DNA of 64,000 nt, taken from assembly GCA_038380435.1 (NCBI GenBank), contig JAWZYU010000057.1, positions 1,116,001-1,180,000 on the forward strand. The letters run 5' to 3'. Positions 40,985-52,499 of the stretch are shown one piece after another; position 1 is the stretch's first letter; each line of letters opens with the position of its first letter. The position numbers and the translations under genes were made by a program. The DNA comes from Ryuthela nishihirai (Eukaryota > Arthropoda > Arachnida > Araneae > Heptathelidae). A model generated the notes under the pieces. That model made no database searches, was not told the origin of the DNA, and saw only the letters and a program-made list of their open reading frames with translations.

Positions 40985-41014
40985 TGGTTTTGCCATGATT
41001 GGGATTCGAACCCA
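40985..41014 (-). other. tRNA-like T-arm remnant
   Basis: Minus strand ATGGGTTCGAATCCCAATCA has a perfect B box (GGTTCGAATCC) and looks like the 3' end of a tRNA or tRNA-derived SINE. No A box or 5' half was found. Confidence 0.4.
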
Positions 41015-41245
41015 TATTAATTTATTATCACTTATTATTTTTCGTATAAATAAAAAAATAAAATTGAGGTTTGTTAGATATATTATTACTTATTGTTTTT
41101 CGCATCAATAAAATAATTTTTGAGGTTTTTGAGGTTTATTATTAGTTATTATATTTCGTATAAATAAAATAATTTTAGAGGTTTTTGACGTTTATTATTA
41201 CTTATTAATTTTCGTATAAATAGAATAATTTTTTTGAGGTGACAT
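41015..41245 (+). repeat. AT-rich tandem repeat, about 60-bp period
   Basis: Four imperfect units with TTATTACTTATT, TTTTCGTATAAATAAAATAA and TTTGAGG. Monomers differ by several changes each. Confidence 0.8.
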
Positions 41246-41353
41246 AACTGATTTTTCAGTTACATAATATGTCCTATTCTTTTTTGGCCCGCGAAATATT
41301 TGCAAAAGAAAAAAATGGCCCTCGGGCTTACAAAAGTAGGACAGCACTGGATT

Positions 41354-41585
41354 AAACGAAAAAAAATACTTCTAACCTTATGTCTAAATTTTATACAAGT
41401 AGCTTTTGTTAACTATGAAAAGCAAACAATCATAATAACACAAAAATAATAATCGAGAATATTATTTTTATCTTTTTTTAATATTGAAGTCTCATTACGA
41501 ATAGTTTAGCCAAATTATTTTTCCATGCAATGTAGTAGAATATATAACTGATATCACACGTATTCAAAAACAAAAAAGTTTAAAT
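41354..41585 (-). repeat. R1 fragment (minus)
   Basis: Matches 35690-35790 plus 37290-37400 without interruption, so it represents the empty site of the mariner-like insertion. ATATTGAAGTCTCATTACGA and AATATATAACTGATATCACA are shared with 55290-55370. Confidence 0.82.
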
Positions 41586-41599
41586 AAAAGTATCATCAG

Positions 41600-44508
41600 A
41601 TATTTGCCATTCTGTTTGAACTCTTTGCTTCTATTGGCATCGTCAAATGCTGCATTGGAGGAAGACTTCCAGTGTAAATGGCTTCAGCCTTTAGTAGTGG
41701 GAGGGAACGGGTTTTTGCCCCATGTCTGTGATTAGGGGTCGGTTTGATATTGTCGGCATTCTCTCTCTCAATAAACATAGTTTCTTTAAACATCCCACTA
41801 ACCATTTTCTTTCCATAGGTAGATGCAATTTGAGGACTCTGCACAGATATTATCCTCTTGATGTCATCACACATGATTTCCACCTTTATAATTTAGATAT
41901 TCTCGGCTTGCAAGACAACAGATGGACAGAAGAAGGCAGATTCTTAAAAATAACCTTAAATTTCTCTTTTCAGGGAGGGACGACAATAAGCATCACCGAG
42001 GCGTGGGTCTGCTTTTCAGCAGACATGCTAGTGATGCTCTTCTAGGATATAAGTGCATTAATGAAAGTTTTCTTACAGCAAAATTTCAGACAAGCGTTAA
42101 AAACTTGAATGTTATCTACTGTTATGCCCCCACTGATGATGCCGATGTGGATGGAAAGGATAGGTTTTAAGGACAACTTCAGGATATTTTGGATTCTGTC
42201 AAGAAAGGAGATATTGCCCTTGTTCTTGGTGACTTCAATGCAAAAGATGATACTGACTCTGACCTTTGGGGAGGAGTAATAGACCCTTTTGTTATTGGTA
42301 GCTGCAATGGGTAACATCTCCTACAGGTAAGTAAACTCAATGGTTTCAGAATAACTAACACTTATTACAAACACCGCGACATACATAAGTACACATGGGT
42401 TTCACCCGATGGACTGTATAAGATTATGATTGATAATATATATTAATTAACAGCAAATGGGCTAGTTCTGTTAGGAATACCAGGTCATAGAGGGGAGCTG
42501 AAATGGGATCTGACCATTACCTTGTTAAAATTCTGTTGCAAATTAAACTTAAAAGTGTTGTATTAGGGTTAAAATTTTACTTTCAATACTGATGCTCTGA
42601 AAAACCCAGTTATAGCCACAGCTTACCATGAGAGGTTACTTAGTCATTATGACAGTCATGGTATGCTTGCTACGGAAGTTGAGGAAGAATGGGATCATTT
42701 TATACAGGCTTTTTTGGACACTAACAGTACTCTTTTAGGAAAAAAGGAGCAGAGGAGACAGAATTTTCTGAGTGATAAGGCACTTGAGCTTATTTCAGAA
42801 ATAAAGAACTGCAGGAATGTCCTTAATCAATACCCTACTAGTCCTAATACTAGTCCACTACAGAGAACTTAATAATCGTGTAGAGGATCAGTTAGCTGCT
42901 GATAGGAATTTTTCGCTTGATGCCTTGTATGACAAAGCCGAGGAAGCAGTTAGACAGTACAACAGCAGAGAGCTGTACCAGATAGTTAGTGTGGTAGAAA
43001 ACGAACAGGTGTACAGAGATTGAAGGATAAACAAAGTAAGGTTAAATAAGGGGAGGATTCTGTCATGGCTAGGTGGGCTGAGAATTTCAGTGATTTTCTA
43101 AGCAATATGGTTAGTTCTACTCCCATTGTTTGCAATGATGATAGATGCATTGGTGGCTTTAATGTTGGCCTGATATTACAATCTGAAGTTATTTTGGCTA
43201 TTTCTAAATTTAAACTTCATAAATCCCCAAGGGTAAATGAAATTACTACGGAAATGCTTAGAGCTGGAAATGTTTCGGTTACCAATTGGATGACTGAAAT
43301 TCTGAATATCTTTTATGATAAAGGCATGGTTCCTAAGGATTTTACCAGAGCTATTGTTATCCCTGTTTTAAAAAAATGTGATCACAGTTCGTGTGATAAC
43401 TATATGGGTATCAGCCTACTCTCTGTTCCAGGTAAAGTTCTTTCCAAAGATTGTGATTTATAGAATTAAGAATCTGGTTGGCAGTAAATTGCGTGATGAG
43501 CAATGTGGATTCAGAAGTGGTAGGGGATGTGTGGATCAGATATTTTCACTTAGGCAGATTCTTGAGAAATGTTTAGAGTTTCAGAAACCTTTGGTTGCTA
43601 GCTTTATTCATTTCAAAAAGGCTTTCTACTCTGTTGATCGTCACAATTTGTGTTTGATTGTGAGAACATATGGTATACCAGACAAGTTAGTTAACATAAT
43701 TAAAGTCTCTATACTAACACTGAGTCGTGTGTGAGTGTTGGTAAGGCTCGTAGCAATTGGTTTAACATTACTTCTGGTGTTCGACAAGGGTGCATTTTGT
43801 CTCCTTTTTTCTTTAGCTTGGTTATTGTTTATATTATGCGAAATTCACTTCAAGGGAAAGATTTTGGCCTTAAATGGACAGGAAATACGAAAATTTCTGA
43901 TTTAGATTATGCTGATAATTTAGCCCTTTTGGCAAATGATGTTGATGAGATGAACTCTTTCATTCGAGCTGTTGATGAGACTGGTAATAGAGTAGGTTTG
44001 GTTATAAACAGAGAGAAAACTAAAGTGATGAAAATTGGTCAGGCAGGCTCTGATTCAGTTAACCTGAATGGTTGCAGTCTTGAGCAGGTGTCACAGTTTA
44101 ATTACCTTGGGAGCTATGTAACAGATAATGATGATGTGCGGCATGAGATTAACAGACGAATAGGGATTGCCGCCGGGACTTTTAAGAATCTATGGAGAGT
44201 GTGGAGAAATAGGCATATACACCTGAAGACTAAAATTAGACTGTATAATAGTTTGGTTCTTTCTAGGGTTAGTTATGGTAGAGAAACTTGGATGCTGTGT
44301 AAACAAAATAACAGGAAACTAGATGCTTTTGATTCCAGATGCGTACGCAGTATCTTGGGCATTAGGTGGTTCAACTTTGTAACTAATGATGAGGTTAGGC
44401 AAAGGAGTTTGCAACGTCCTTTAAGCAGCATATTGTGCAGAGTAATATTGTCTGGTTGGACCACCGTAGCATATGGCTGGTTGTTGATGATGATGATGAT
44501 GTTATAGA
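41600..44508 (+). pseudogene. RTE-type LINE, near full length, inactivated
   Basis: Ordered remains of endonuclease and RT run to a (GATGAT)n tail at 44487-44506. The endonuclease shows RTLHRYYPLDVI and NLDILGLQDNRW (about 41830-41925), CYAPTDD (about 42120) and VLGDFNAKDD (about 42220). The linker is at 42663-43023 and the RT at 43065-44460. RT motif A reads FIHFKKAFYSVD, losing the catalytic Asp. Motif C reads YADN instead of YADD. There are at least five frameshifts or stops (near 42168, 42430, 42845, 43460 and 43735). Its sequence is otherwise close to the open copy at 16726-19011. Gypsy pol sequence follows immediately after the tail. Confidence 0.92.
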
Positions 44509-44514
44509 TGAATT

Positions 44515-45190
44515 ATTGGCGAAATGGAACCTTACACTTCAGGATTATGATATCGATGTCGTGTATCACCCATAGGAATATAATATTCTGTTTGATACCC
44601 TGTCGCGAAACAAACAGGCACTTGAGAAGGACGCACACCCTCCCAGCCAATTAGGACACTGAGCCCTGCTGAGGGAGATGTAGATGGAGGACCTTGTCCT
44701 CAGGGGGATTATAGATGCCTTGGAAGGTCAAAACACTAGCCTTGCCACGAACGCCCCTGACCCTTTCTACATGGAAATTTGGTCCAAATGAAAAATTCCT
44801 CTTTCATTTGGACCAACGAAACTCTGGCACCGACGTCATAGAGCAACTGGTTGTACTGCTCAGTCTAAGAGGCCAAATTTTAGAGTTGTGTCTCGATAAT
44901 TCTTGTTCAGTTCTCCTGGGTAAGGGCAAAACACAACAGAGAGTTGAATCCAAATAATATTGGTCAGGAATGTAGTCCGACATTCGCGACTATGTGCAGA
45001 CATGCATTTTTGTCTACAGAGGTGCTCCTATGATGAAAAGCCAAAGGGGAAAATATTCCGACGCTCTCACCCTCTAGTTCATCGAACTAAAGTCAAAGGG
45101 CCTGCACACGTCAGTAACAGAACACCTAATTATGAAAAACATGTAGCACAGCTTATTAGAGTAAAGTTTCTAAAAATAGATTGGTAGTTG
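44515..45190 (+). pseudogene. Ty3/gypsy-type pol remnant (copy 2)
   Basis: Same region as 25030-25700: DYDIDVVYHP, a stop, NILFDTLSRN, then a frame with LRGQILELCLDNSCSVLLGK (44870-44930) and RLCADMHF-like residues (44980). It has several stops and frameshifts and a short internal duplication (GGTCCAAATGAAAAATTCC against CATTTGGACCAA). Confidence 0.75.
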
Positions 45191-45740
45191 TTTATTTTTA
45201 AAATCTGGTTACTAATTTTCAAATATTTTCAAATATCTTAGTAAAACACTTATTAATAAATAATTTTATTTTAATTGCTTTTAAAAGTGTTAGCGTTGCT
45301 TTCAATTTTAAATATATTATGTCACTTGAATTTTTATGCATAACTAGTATCCCTCCTTTCTTCCCTCCTTTTGCTAAAGGCTGTCTAAGCCTGATGTATA
45401 AAGGCAGCTTTCACCGAACGCTCTATCCCAGAGCGACCTCAGAATCGGAACCAGAAGAGCACAACTGGGATTTGTAACCTCGAGCCACCTAGAACCACGT
45501 CACAGGCCATCCGGCCAGCTCAGCGCCCAGAGTCCTGTCTGCAGTAACAGAAGACCTAATTTAGAAAGAGCCACTGCCACACTGCCAACTCCGAGTACAC
45601 CCCTTCAATGACAGTCCACACTAGCATTCATTACGTCACCGTGGCCCAAATTGTAGAGTCACTATTCTCCCCACTGCAGACAGAATCACCACCGCCTCGA
45701 ACCTCGCTCATTACGAGTTCACCAAACACACTGACTTAGA
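45185..45740 (+). repeat. Segment shared with 53600-54165, possible LTR
   Basis: Follows the gypsy pol remnant in both places. It contains GATGTATAAAGGCAGC (a TATA-like element in this copy; GTATCAAGG in the other), CGAACGCTCTATCCCAGAGC, and the stretch ending CATTACGAGTTCACCAAACA. Position after pol and the TATA-like box suggest a retrotransposon 3' end or LTR. No TG...CA ends or primer-binding site were found. Confidence 0.65.
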
Positions 45741-45799
45741 ATCTTTATTCAGAATCTTTAATTCAGAATCTTTAAAACTGATAATTACAAGATAATAAT

Positions 45800-46030
45800 G
45801 CACTAGCAAAATATTGAATATTAATCTTAATTTTCTGCAATTAATTGTGATTTCTTAGTTACCATATTTAGATAATTTCTCTATAAACGCAGTAGACCTA
45901 GCAGCAAAATTATATATTATAAACTTAATAGGTGAAAGAATAATTACTGTTTAACTGAATTTAAGGTAGTCAGATATTATTTGGAGTTTTGAAAATTCCT
46001 AATTCATTTTAAAATAAAATCTCTATAGTC
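45800..46030 (+). repeat. Inverted copy of 37680-37900
   Basis: Shares TTGTGATTTCTTAGTTA, AACTTAATAGGTGAAAGA and AACTGAATTTAAGGTAG with the reverse complement of 37680-37900. Unknown family, adjacent to R1 elsewhere. Confidence 0.7.
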
Positions 46031-46165
46031 GTAAGATCAATTTTGACTGATAAAAGTTTCTCATTCCTGTCTTTGAGGTTTTCTATATATTATCAGAAAG
46101 CGAAATAGCCACAGCCAAAATCAAAGTTGAAACAACTCCATATAATAAATAAAAAATAAAATAAA

Positions 46166-46300
46166 TACCCCCTCAAGCAGTTGCTTACCACAGAGGTCTG
46201 ACAGGAGCCTGTCAGTTTATATGCCATGACGACACACACATCCATCCCTTACCTGAGGTTCGAACCCAGGTCCCTTAGATCAGCAGTCAAGCATGCTAAT
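46166..46300 (-). mobile_element. SINE-B with internal deletion
   Basis: Tail, palindrome and B-box region are present. About 45 bp between ATATGCCAT and GACGACACA (the CTTCTAC..CTGAGG part) are deleted. Confidence 0.85.
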
Positions 46301-46305
46301 ATATA

Positions 46306-47227
46306 TTATGAAAAAAAAATTGCACTTTAATTCTTTTAATCGCAGCTGTATGATTTTTTTGGAATTCCCAAAAATGGAAATAAAAAGCTCTAAATATAAA
46401 TTCTTCAACAACTTCAGCACATATATAGAAATGCATTAAGTGTTTATTTTTGAAAATATATTTTTTTGATGAGAGAGGTTTTTTATCCCAAATCAATTCA
46501 TGAAGAAACAGATAAGCAAACAACACTTTCTTTAAATATATTATCAATACAACACTTCGCAAACACCATCAAAACTATAAAAGCTCTAAAGGAAGCAAAA
46601 CCATCAATAAATTGTATATCATCAACTAAGGAGCTTTCCAGCTCCTTCAGGTTACAAGAGAAATTATTTATTTTTGTCAAAGAAAATAAAGAATTGCACA
46701 AAAAATTAAAAAAGACTTATATGGTGGGATAAACATTTTCACCAAATATCAGTTCCCATAAAAATAATGCATAAAATTATTTCATCACAGTAAACGTATA
46801 TTTGATGTTGTCGAAATTTGAAAAACATGCTTGCAAACGTTTCTTAAAAGTTATTAAACATTCTTCATTTCTTATTATATATTATAGTGAATTAAAAAAC
46901 TTAGTTACAATGAAATTAAAAAATTGTATTGGGGAACAAAATAAAATTATAATTTTGTTGGTCATCAAATAATGTTGCGATGCACTCACTTGATTCGCAT
47001 TGCACGAAGTTCCTTTTGGACAAGGCTGCAGGAATTGATCCCATAGAGGTCCTACATAGAAGATTTGATCTCATTAAAGACCCAGATAGAGAATTCCTTC
47101 ATAAGACATTATGGTTATATGGTCTACGTTACCTCCCCACAACACACCCATGAAGACATTTCTTTGTTGGAATTTAAGCGCCGTTTCTGCAGTATACCCT
47201 TGGATATAGTAATCAAAAAAGGAAATA
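46306..47227. other. Unassigned AT-rich stretch
   Basis: Overlapping frames on both strands (46296-46732) are low in complexity and show no motif. Confidence 0.4.
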
Positions 47228-47300
47228 AAGATCCCGCAAGCAGCTGCTTACCACAGAGATCTGACAAGAGCCTTCTATTTAATACGATACTAGATGGTCT
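47228..47300 (-). mobile_element. SINE-B fragment
   Basis: GCAAGCAGCTGCTTACCACA and GAGATCTGACAAGAGCC match the 3' part of SINE-B. Confidence 0.7.
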
Positions 47301-47985
47301 TTCACAATGCTTTTTAAAAAGTATTTAATTTTTATAATTTGAATTAATAAATTGAACAAACTTAGATATGATTATTTAGAAGTGTGGATATATGTTTCCC
47401 TTATTAATAGCGTTACAATTTCAAGTTTGCTAGTTTTATAAAAAATTAGTAACTGTAGAGAATTTTTTTTGAGAGAGTATAATATGCTTGTTCCTATCGT
47501 AAAGAAGACTCTCTTTGTTCCCATTGTTTTACAATGCTGCAATCGAGGATGGACAACCTTTATGAGCTTCGCATAATTTTTTTCTTTAAATTCCCCCCCC
47601 CCCCCCTGCAGGAAAACCATTTTGGCCTCTCCCCTACTAAGAGTTTGAGTATTGTTGTCCACGATTGCTCTCATAGCCCGTTATTTCGTTTTCATTCAAA
47701 TTATTTCCATGTGAGGAAATTTTGGTCCCCTTCCATTCCCAAAACACTTTACGAATGGTGTCAAATTTCTCAGAATTTGGTTCCTCCTGTCTGAACCCGT
47801 ATTGGGTGAAAGAATCAGGTTCCTCCTTATCATGGGACATCTTAATGCCATAATTAATAATATAATAATTATTTTAATAATTAAATAGCAATTATTATAA
47901 TAAATATAACATTAATATTTATTTAAAATATATAAATAAGGAAATGTTTATGGGTCAGAGAAGTATGAATAAGGTGTTAATAAAG
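47301..47985. other. Unassigned; contains a C-run
   Basis: An uninterrupted run of about 15 C lies at 47593-47607. No recognised gene. Confidence 0.4.
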
Positions 47986-48137
47986 AAATAATCCCTCAAG
48001 CAACTCCTTGCCTCAGAGGTCTGACAGGAGCCTGTCAGGATAATAGAGGAGATCTGTGAGGAATTCGAGACCTCAGCAGAAGGACAATGCAGACATCCAT
48101 ATACCTTACCCTGGGTTTGAACCTAAGTCCCTTTCAC
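47986..48137 (-). mobile_element. SINE-B, diverged
   Basis: CTCAAGCAACTCCTTGCCTC, GTCTGACAGGAGCCTGTCAG and the B-box region GGGTTTGAACCTAAG on plus. Confidence 0.8.
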
Positions 48138-48149
48138 CAATTGTTCTTT

Positions 48150-48965
48150 GCTTGATTGTGCTTAATAGAATTAAGAATTTGGTTAATGGGGAATTGCGTG
48201 ATGAGTAATCAAAATTAGTAGGTGATGTGTACATCAGATTTTTTCACATAGGCAGATTCTTGAGAAATGTTTAAAGTATCAGAAACTTTTGGTTACTAGT
48301 TTTGTTAATTTCAAAAAGAATTTTCACTCTGTTGATCGCCTTAAATTGTGGTTGATTGTGAGATCGTTTGGCATACCGGAGAAGTTAGTTAACATAATGA
48401 AAGTTCTCTATAATAGCATTGGGTCGTGTGTGAGAGTTTGTAAGGCTTGTAGAAGTTGGTTTAGCATTGTTTCTGATGTTCCAAAATGGTGTATTTTTTA
48501 AACTCCTTTTCTCTTTCCTTTGGATATTGATTATATTATATGAATTTCATTGCACGGTAAAATTTTACTCTTAAATGAACCAGATATCTGAAAATTTCTG
48601 ATTTAGATTATGCTGATGATTTAGCACTTTTAGCATTAGGTGGTTTGATTTTGTAAGCAATGATGAGGTTATGCAAAGCAGTCGCCAACCTCCTTTAAGC
48701 AGCACATTGTGTAGAGAGAGAGACTCTGTTGGTTTGGCAATTTTGCCCGAATGGATAATTGTAGATTAGCGAATAGGGTTATGAACAGTGTGCCTAAAGG
48801 CCAAAGAAAGAGAGGGGAGACATAGGATGAGATGTGCGGACATGTCAAACAGGACCTTGTTAGAATTGTTATACAATGACCAGGTGCAGCAGATGCAGCT
48901 CAGGACACATGCGTTTGTCGAACAAAATTACGTAATATGGTTTAAACTCCGTAACCCATGGCTGA
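48150..48965 (+). pseudogene. RTE LINE RT fragment joined to R1
   Basis: Begins in RT (VLNRIKNLVN), with motif A as FVNFKKNFHSVD (Asp to Asn), a degraded motif B (SDVPKWCIF) and motif C LDYADDLALLA intact near 48605. Then an internal deletion jumps to ALGGLILVSNDEV-type sequence at about 48635. It ends with the LINE 3' terminus at 48965, joined to R1 exactly as at 25937. Inactive. Confidence 0.85.
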
Positions 48966-49993
48966 GAAGGCTTTTCTTTCTATATATGTACTATGAACAA
49001 GACTTCAATTAACAATATAATGAAACGGAAGATGCACGTACAACAAAGGAAAACGAGACTGTGTTACAACGTGTCACTTGAGGTATAGCACGGGGTGAGA
49101 ATTACGTCACTTACGAGTTCGAACGATGAAGTTGAAATGAAAGAACATAAGTCTATTTCTTCCCTGCTTGCCTGTGATTATATACCAGAAAGTTCAATGT
49201 CTGATAGTAGTTCGGAGAATCTGTGTATAGAAGAAAGAGATTAATCGTAATCTGTGAGCGTTGGTAGTGAGAATATTTTGGAGATACGTTTTGTTTTTGT
49301 TATGTTCAGTGATTAGTTTGGGATGTTTAACTGATCAGAAAGTTTTTAGTTTCACGTAAAATAGCAATTTATCTATATCGCAGAAAAATGATCTTTGCTT
49401 GAAGGAAAATCTGGCAATTATGGATATTGGGATCATTTTATACTAATTGATAGCATAATGTTGTTTTGTGTGATTAGGGAAGAAATTGTTAATGATTTAT
49501 GCAATTTGTTGCCTTAGTTAATAAATTAGTTCATTTAGAGTTTGTTTATTTATTTGGGATTCACGTTCCGTTGCCAAATATCCAATAGAATTGAAAATAT
49601 TTAAAAATACTTTTATTCACACTTTGTATTTTTTTAATACGTGTATTATCAATTACATATACTCTTACATGTCATGGAAAAATAATTCGGCTAAACTATT
49701 CGTGATGAGACTTCAATATTTTGTAAAAACCTATGAAATAAAAAAGAATAAAAATAATATTATCGATTGTTAATTTTGTGTTATTAAATTTGTTAGTTTT
49801 TCATAGCTAACAGCAACCACCAGTATAAAATTTAGTTAGGTATATAGAAGTGTTATTGTTTTCGCTTAATCGGCGTGTTAACTTGTGCAGCTTCAGGTTC
49901 CAGAAAAATCTCTGCAGAAGCGGAGATTGAAAAAAAAAAATTGTAAAGCAGTAATGTTACTGTTCAATGAAATTGCCATTTAATGAAGTGTGT
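48966..49993 (+). repeat. R1 repeat, copy 2
   Basis: Matches 25938-26995 including the LINE-R1 junction at one end and the SINE-A junction at the other. A frame open from about 49101 to the TAA at 49244-49246 ends in a serine-rich acidic tail (SSMSDSSSENLCIEERD). It could be a remnant of a real coding end, but I do not recognise it. Confidence 0.82.
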
Positions 49994-50107
49994 GGTGTGG
50001 CTCAGTCGGTATCGCGCCAGGCTCGTAATCTATAGTTCCCAGGTTCGAGTCACAGCTGGGTCAACGTTGAGATTTATCTCCGCAAAATTCCCCGCCCTGC
50101 CCACGGT
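49994..50107 (+). mobile_element. SINE-A 5' part, truncated
   Basis: Head GTGTGGCTCAGTCGGTATCG with B-box-like GGTTCGAGTCAC, inserted at the same R1 position as the copy at 26996. It breaks at CTGCCCACGG and joins another R1 piece. Confidence 0.9.
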
Positions 50108-50311
50108 ATTATATATTATTGTTTCCGTTTAATCGCCGTGTAGATTCAGTTAATTTTTGGGTTCCAGAAAAATCTCTGAGGAGGCGGAGATTGAAATAAT
50201 AAAATATAAAAGGTGTAAGTGTGACTGTTCAATGAAATTGCCATTCACTGAAAGGTAAACTTCTAATAATCTAGTAAAATACATTTTACAGTTAATATCC
50301 AACTGCCGTCC
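50108..50311 (+). repeat. R1 fragment without the SINE
   Basis: Matches 26840-26995 joined directly to 27394-27440. It therefore shows the SINE-A empty site (CCATTCACTGAAAGGTAAAC). Confidence 0.85.
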
Positions 50312-50500
50312 CATGGCTGAGTGGTTAGCACGCTTGGCTACTGATCTACTGGACCTGGCTTCGAGCCCGGGAAAGGCATGGATGTATGTATTGTTTTTCT
50401 GCCGAGGTCCTGCCATCCTCTCAGACCCTCTACTATGGCATATAAACTGACAGACTCCTGTCAGACCTCTGTGGCAAGCAGCTGTTTGAGGGGGTATTTA
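50312..50500 (+). mobile_element. SINE-B, full length
   Basis: Head CCGTCCCATGGCTGAGTGGT with A box TGGTTAGCACGC, B box changed to GCTTCGAGCCC, body, and AGCAGCTGTTTGAGG end. This copy shows the most complete 5' end in the window. Confidence 0.9.
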
Positions 50501-50510
50501 TTTTTATATT

Positions 50511-50690
50511 AATGTCCAACAACCTCCGATATTGGGGTGATCGCTTTTCAGCTTAAAGGAATAATTTCTTACTCTCTCGAAGAGCGAAAAAGGAAATTTC
50601 ATTTTTTTAAAAGTTTTGAAAAATGCTCGGGTGATTAATTGCTACTGAAACTGAAGATAAAAAAAAATATTAAAAAAAATTCGAAATGAT
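50511..50690. repeat. Flank shared with 28473-28670
   Basis: CCAACAACCTCCGATATTGG and CTCTCGAAGAGCGAAAAAGG lead into the same LINE truncation as at 28671. Confidence 0.8.
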
Positions 50691-51230
50691 GGATATGGTC
50701 GTGAAGAATAGAGTCGCCAATCTTCATTAAAATCTTTAACGTTTGTCTGAAATTTTGCTGTAAGAAACCTTTCATTAATGCACTCCTATCCTGAAAGAGC
50801 ATCACTAGCGTGTCTACTGAGAAGCACACCTACGCCTTGGTGATGCTTAATATCTTCCCTCCCTGGAAAGAGAAATTTAAAATTATTTTTAAGAATCTGA
50901 CCTTTATCTGTCCGTCAATTCTCTTGGAAGCCGAAAATATCTAAATTATAAAGCTGAAAGTCTTGTGTGAGGACATCAAGAGAATAAGCTCTGTGCAGAG
51001 TCCTCACATTCCAACTACCTATGGAGAGAAAATGGTTAGTTGGATATTTAAAGAAATTACGTTTATTGAGAGAGGGAACGCCGACAATATTAAACAGCCT
51101 CCTAATCGCTGGCATGAGGCAAAGTCCCGTTCTCCTACCAAGCCATATATACACTGGAAGACTTTCTCCAACGTAGAATTTGACGATACCAGTAGAAGCA
51201 TTCAGATTCATTCTTTCAGATTTTCATTGC
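50691..51230 (-). pseudogene. RTE LINE 5' region, endonuclease N-terminal half (copy 2)
   Basis: Minus frame 50915-51211 has STGIVKFYVGESL, SIGSWNVRTLHRAYSLDVL and NLDIFGF, with the QET position altered to QEN. A second frame continues to 50690. It is truncated at the same place as 28671-29270. Not functional. Confidence 0.83.
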
Positions 51231-51239
51231 GACAGATTT

Positions 51240-52499
51240 TGGTATTCTGTTATTTCCGACGTCCGTGACCGAAAGGTCCCGAATTTCGTAGCTGATCAAG
51301 GTCACTTTGATACAATACGCCTGGGCACCACACCAAGGAGTGTCTAAGGGAGAAGATAGCTAGTTTCCATAGACGTAATGTAAACTTTTCGATTGCAGCG
51401 CCCTCTAAACATGGCAAATTCGTGCATTGCAGTGAAGTCACCTAGCCAGGGAGAGCAGCGAGTTCCCTGCATTATTTTTCCACCGTCGAGCAAAGTTTTC
51501 AATTGCTAACACCACGTGACTAATTTTAGATACACTTTGACTGTGAAAAATGTTCATTTTTTCATGAAGTACAATCATAATTTTCATTTGGTTTAGAGAG
51601 ATATATCAAGAGGTAATGAAATCATTTTCTTTAATAAAATCCAATTTTGTAAAATAGGTAGCACCTATGATAAAGAACAAAATTTTGATATTTTGAACAA
51701 CTTACAACATTTAGTATATTATAATAAATTGAGATTTATATATCAATGCACGATAACATGATCTATATAATTATATTTTATGCAATTGCCGATATTTTCA
51801 ATAAATATCATATCGAGTTTTTTAATTGTATAAAAGTTCAACAGATGGCAGCAGGCACTTCCCGTATCAACCATAAAAAAAGAATTACACTGTTAGAGCA
51901 AAGTGCAGAAGCCAATGTACATCGATATGCTCCAGGGAACACAAACCTGCAACATACATTGACTTATATATATTCACAAGATGATTAAATGTATTAATTC
52001 ACATATTAATTTTAAAAATTCTGCAAAATTGCTCAAAGTAAACATACAAAGTCTTTTCCAGGTATCGTGAAATGTGCTCCTGAACAGGATAAAACACTCA
52101 TTGAATAACTTTAGGGTCAGCTACCACTGCGCCAAACAGCCGTAGCTGTTAGACATTTGGAAACACTGGTTAAATAGCAATATATATACCAATAGTAAGA
52201 CAAACTGTAACTGTAGTGGGCTAAAATGATTATACTGCGCATGCGCAGATCGCCCCTTACAGTTGTTTTTGAGCCTGCACATCAATTTGCCACTTCTCCT
52301 TAGACCTGCTTTGACCACACTAAGACATCAAAGATCATACAGTGACAACAGCAGTCCCAGGCCGGGGGGGGGGGGGGCTGTACCTACTTAATCTTAGCTA
52401 ACGCCAGTAGCCAAATGAATGAAATGTGTGAATAAATGACGGTATAACCAATATGAGTTGAAAGGAATGGGAGGGATATTGGGAGGGAATTGGGAAGGG
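51240..52499. other. Unassigned
   Basis: A palindromic TGCGCATGCGCA (the NRF-1 core) lies at 52236-52247 and a G-run at 52363-52378. No gene is recognised. The frame 51746-51988 lacks any motif. Confidence 0.4.

Noticed and set aside
46296..46732. Overlapping frames on both strands
   Set aside because: AT-rich chance frames overlapping each other, no motif on either strand.
52236..52247. NRF-1-type promoter at TGCGCATGCGCA
   Set aside because: A single palindromic site without nearby gene or other promoter elements; such sequences also occur inside DNA transposons.
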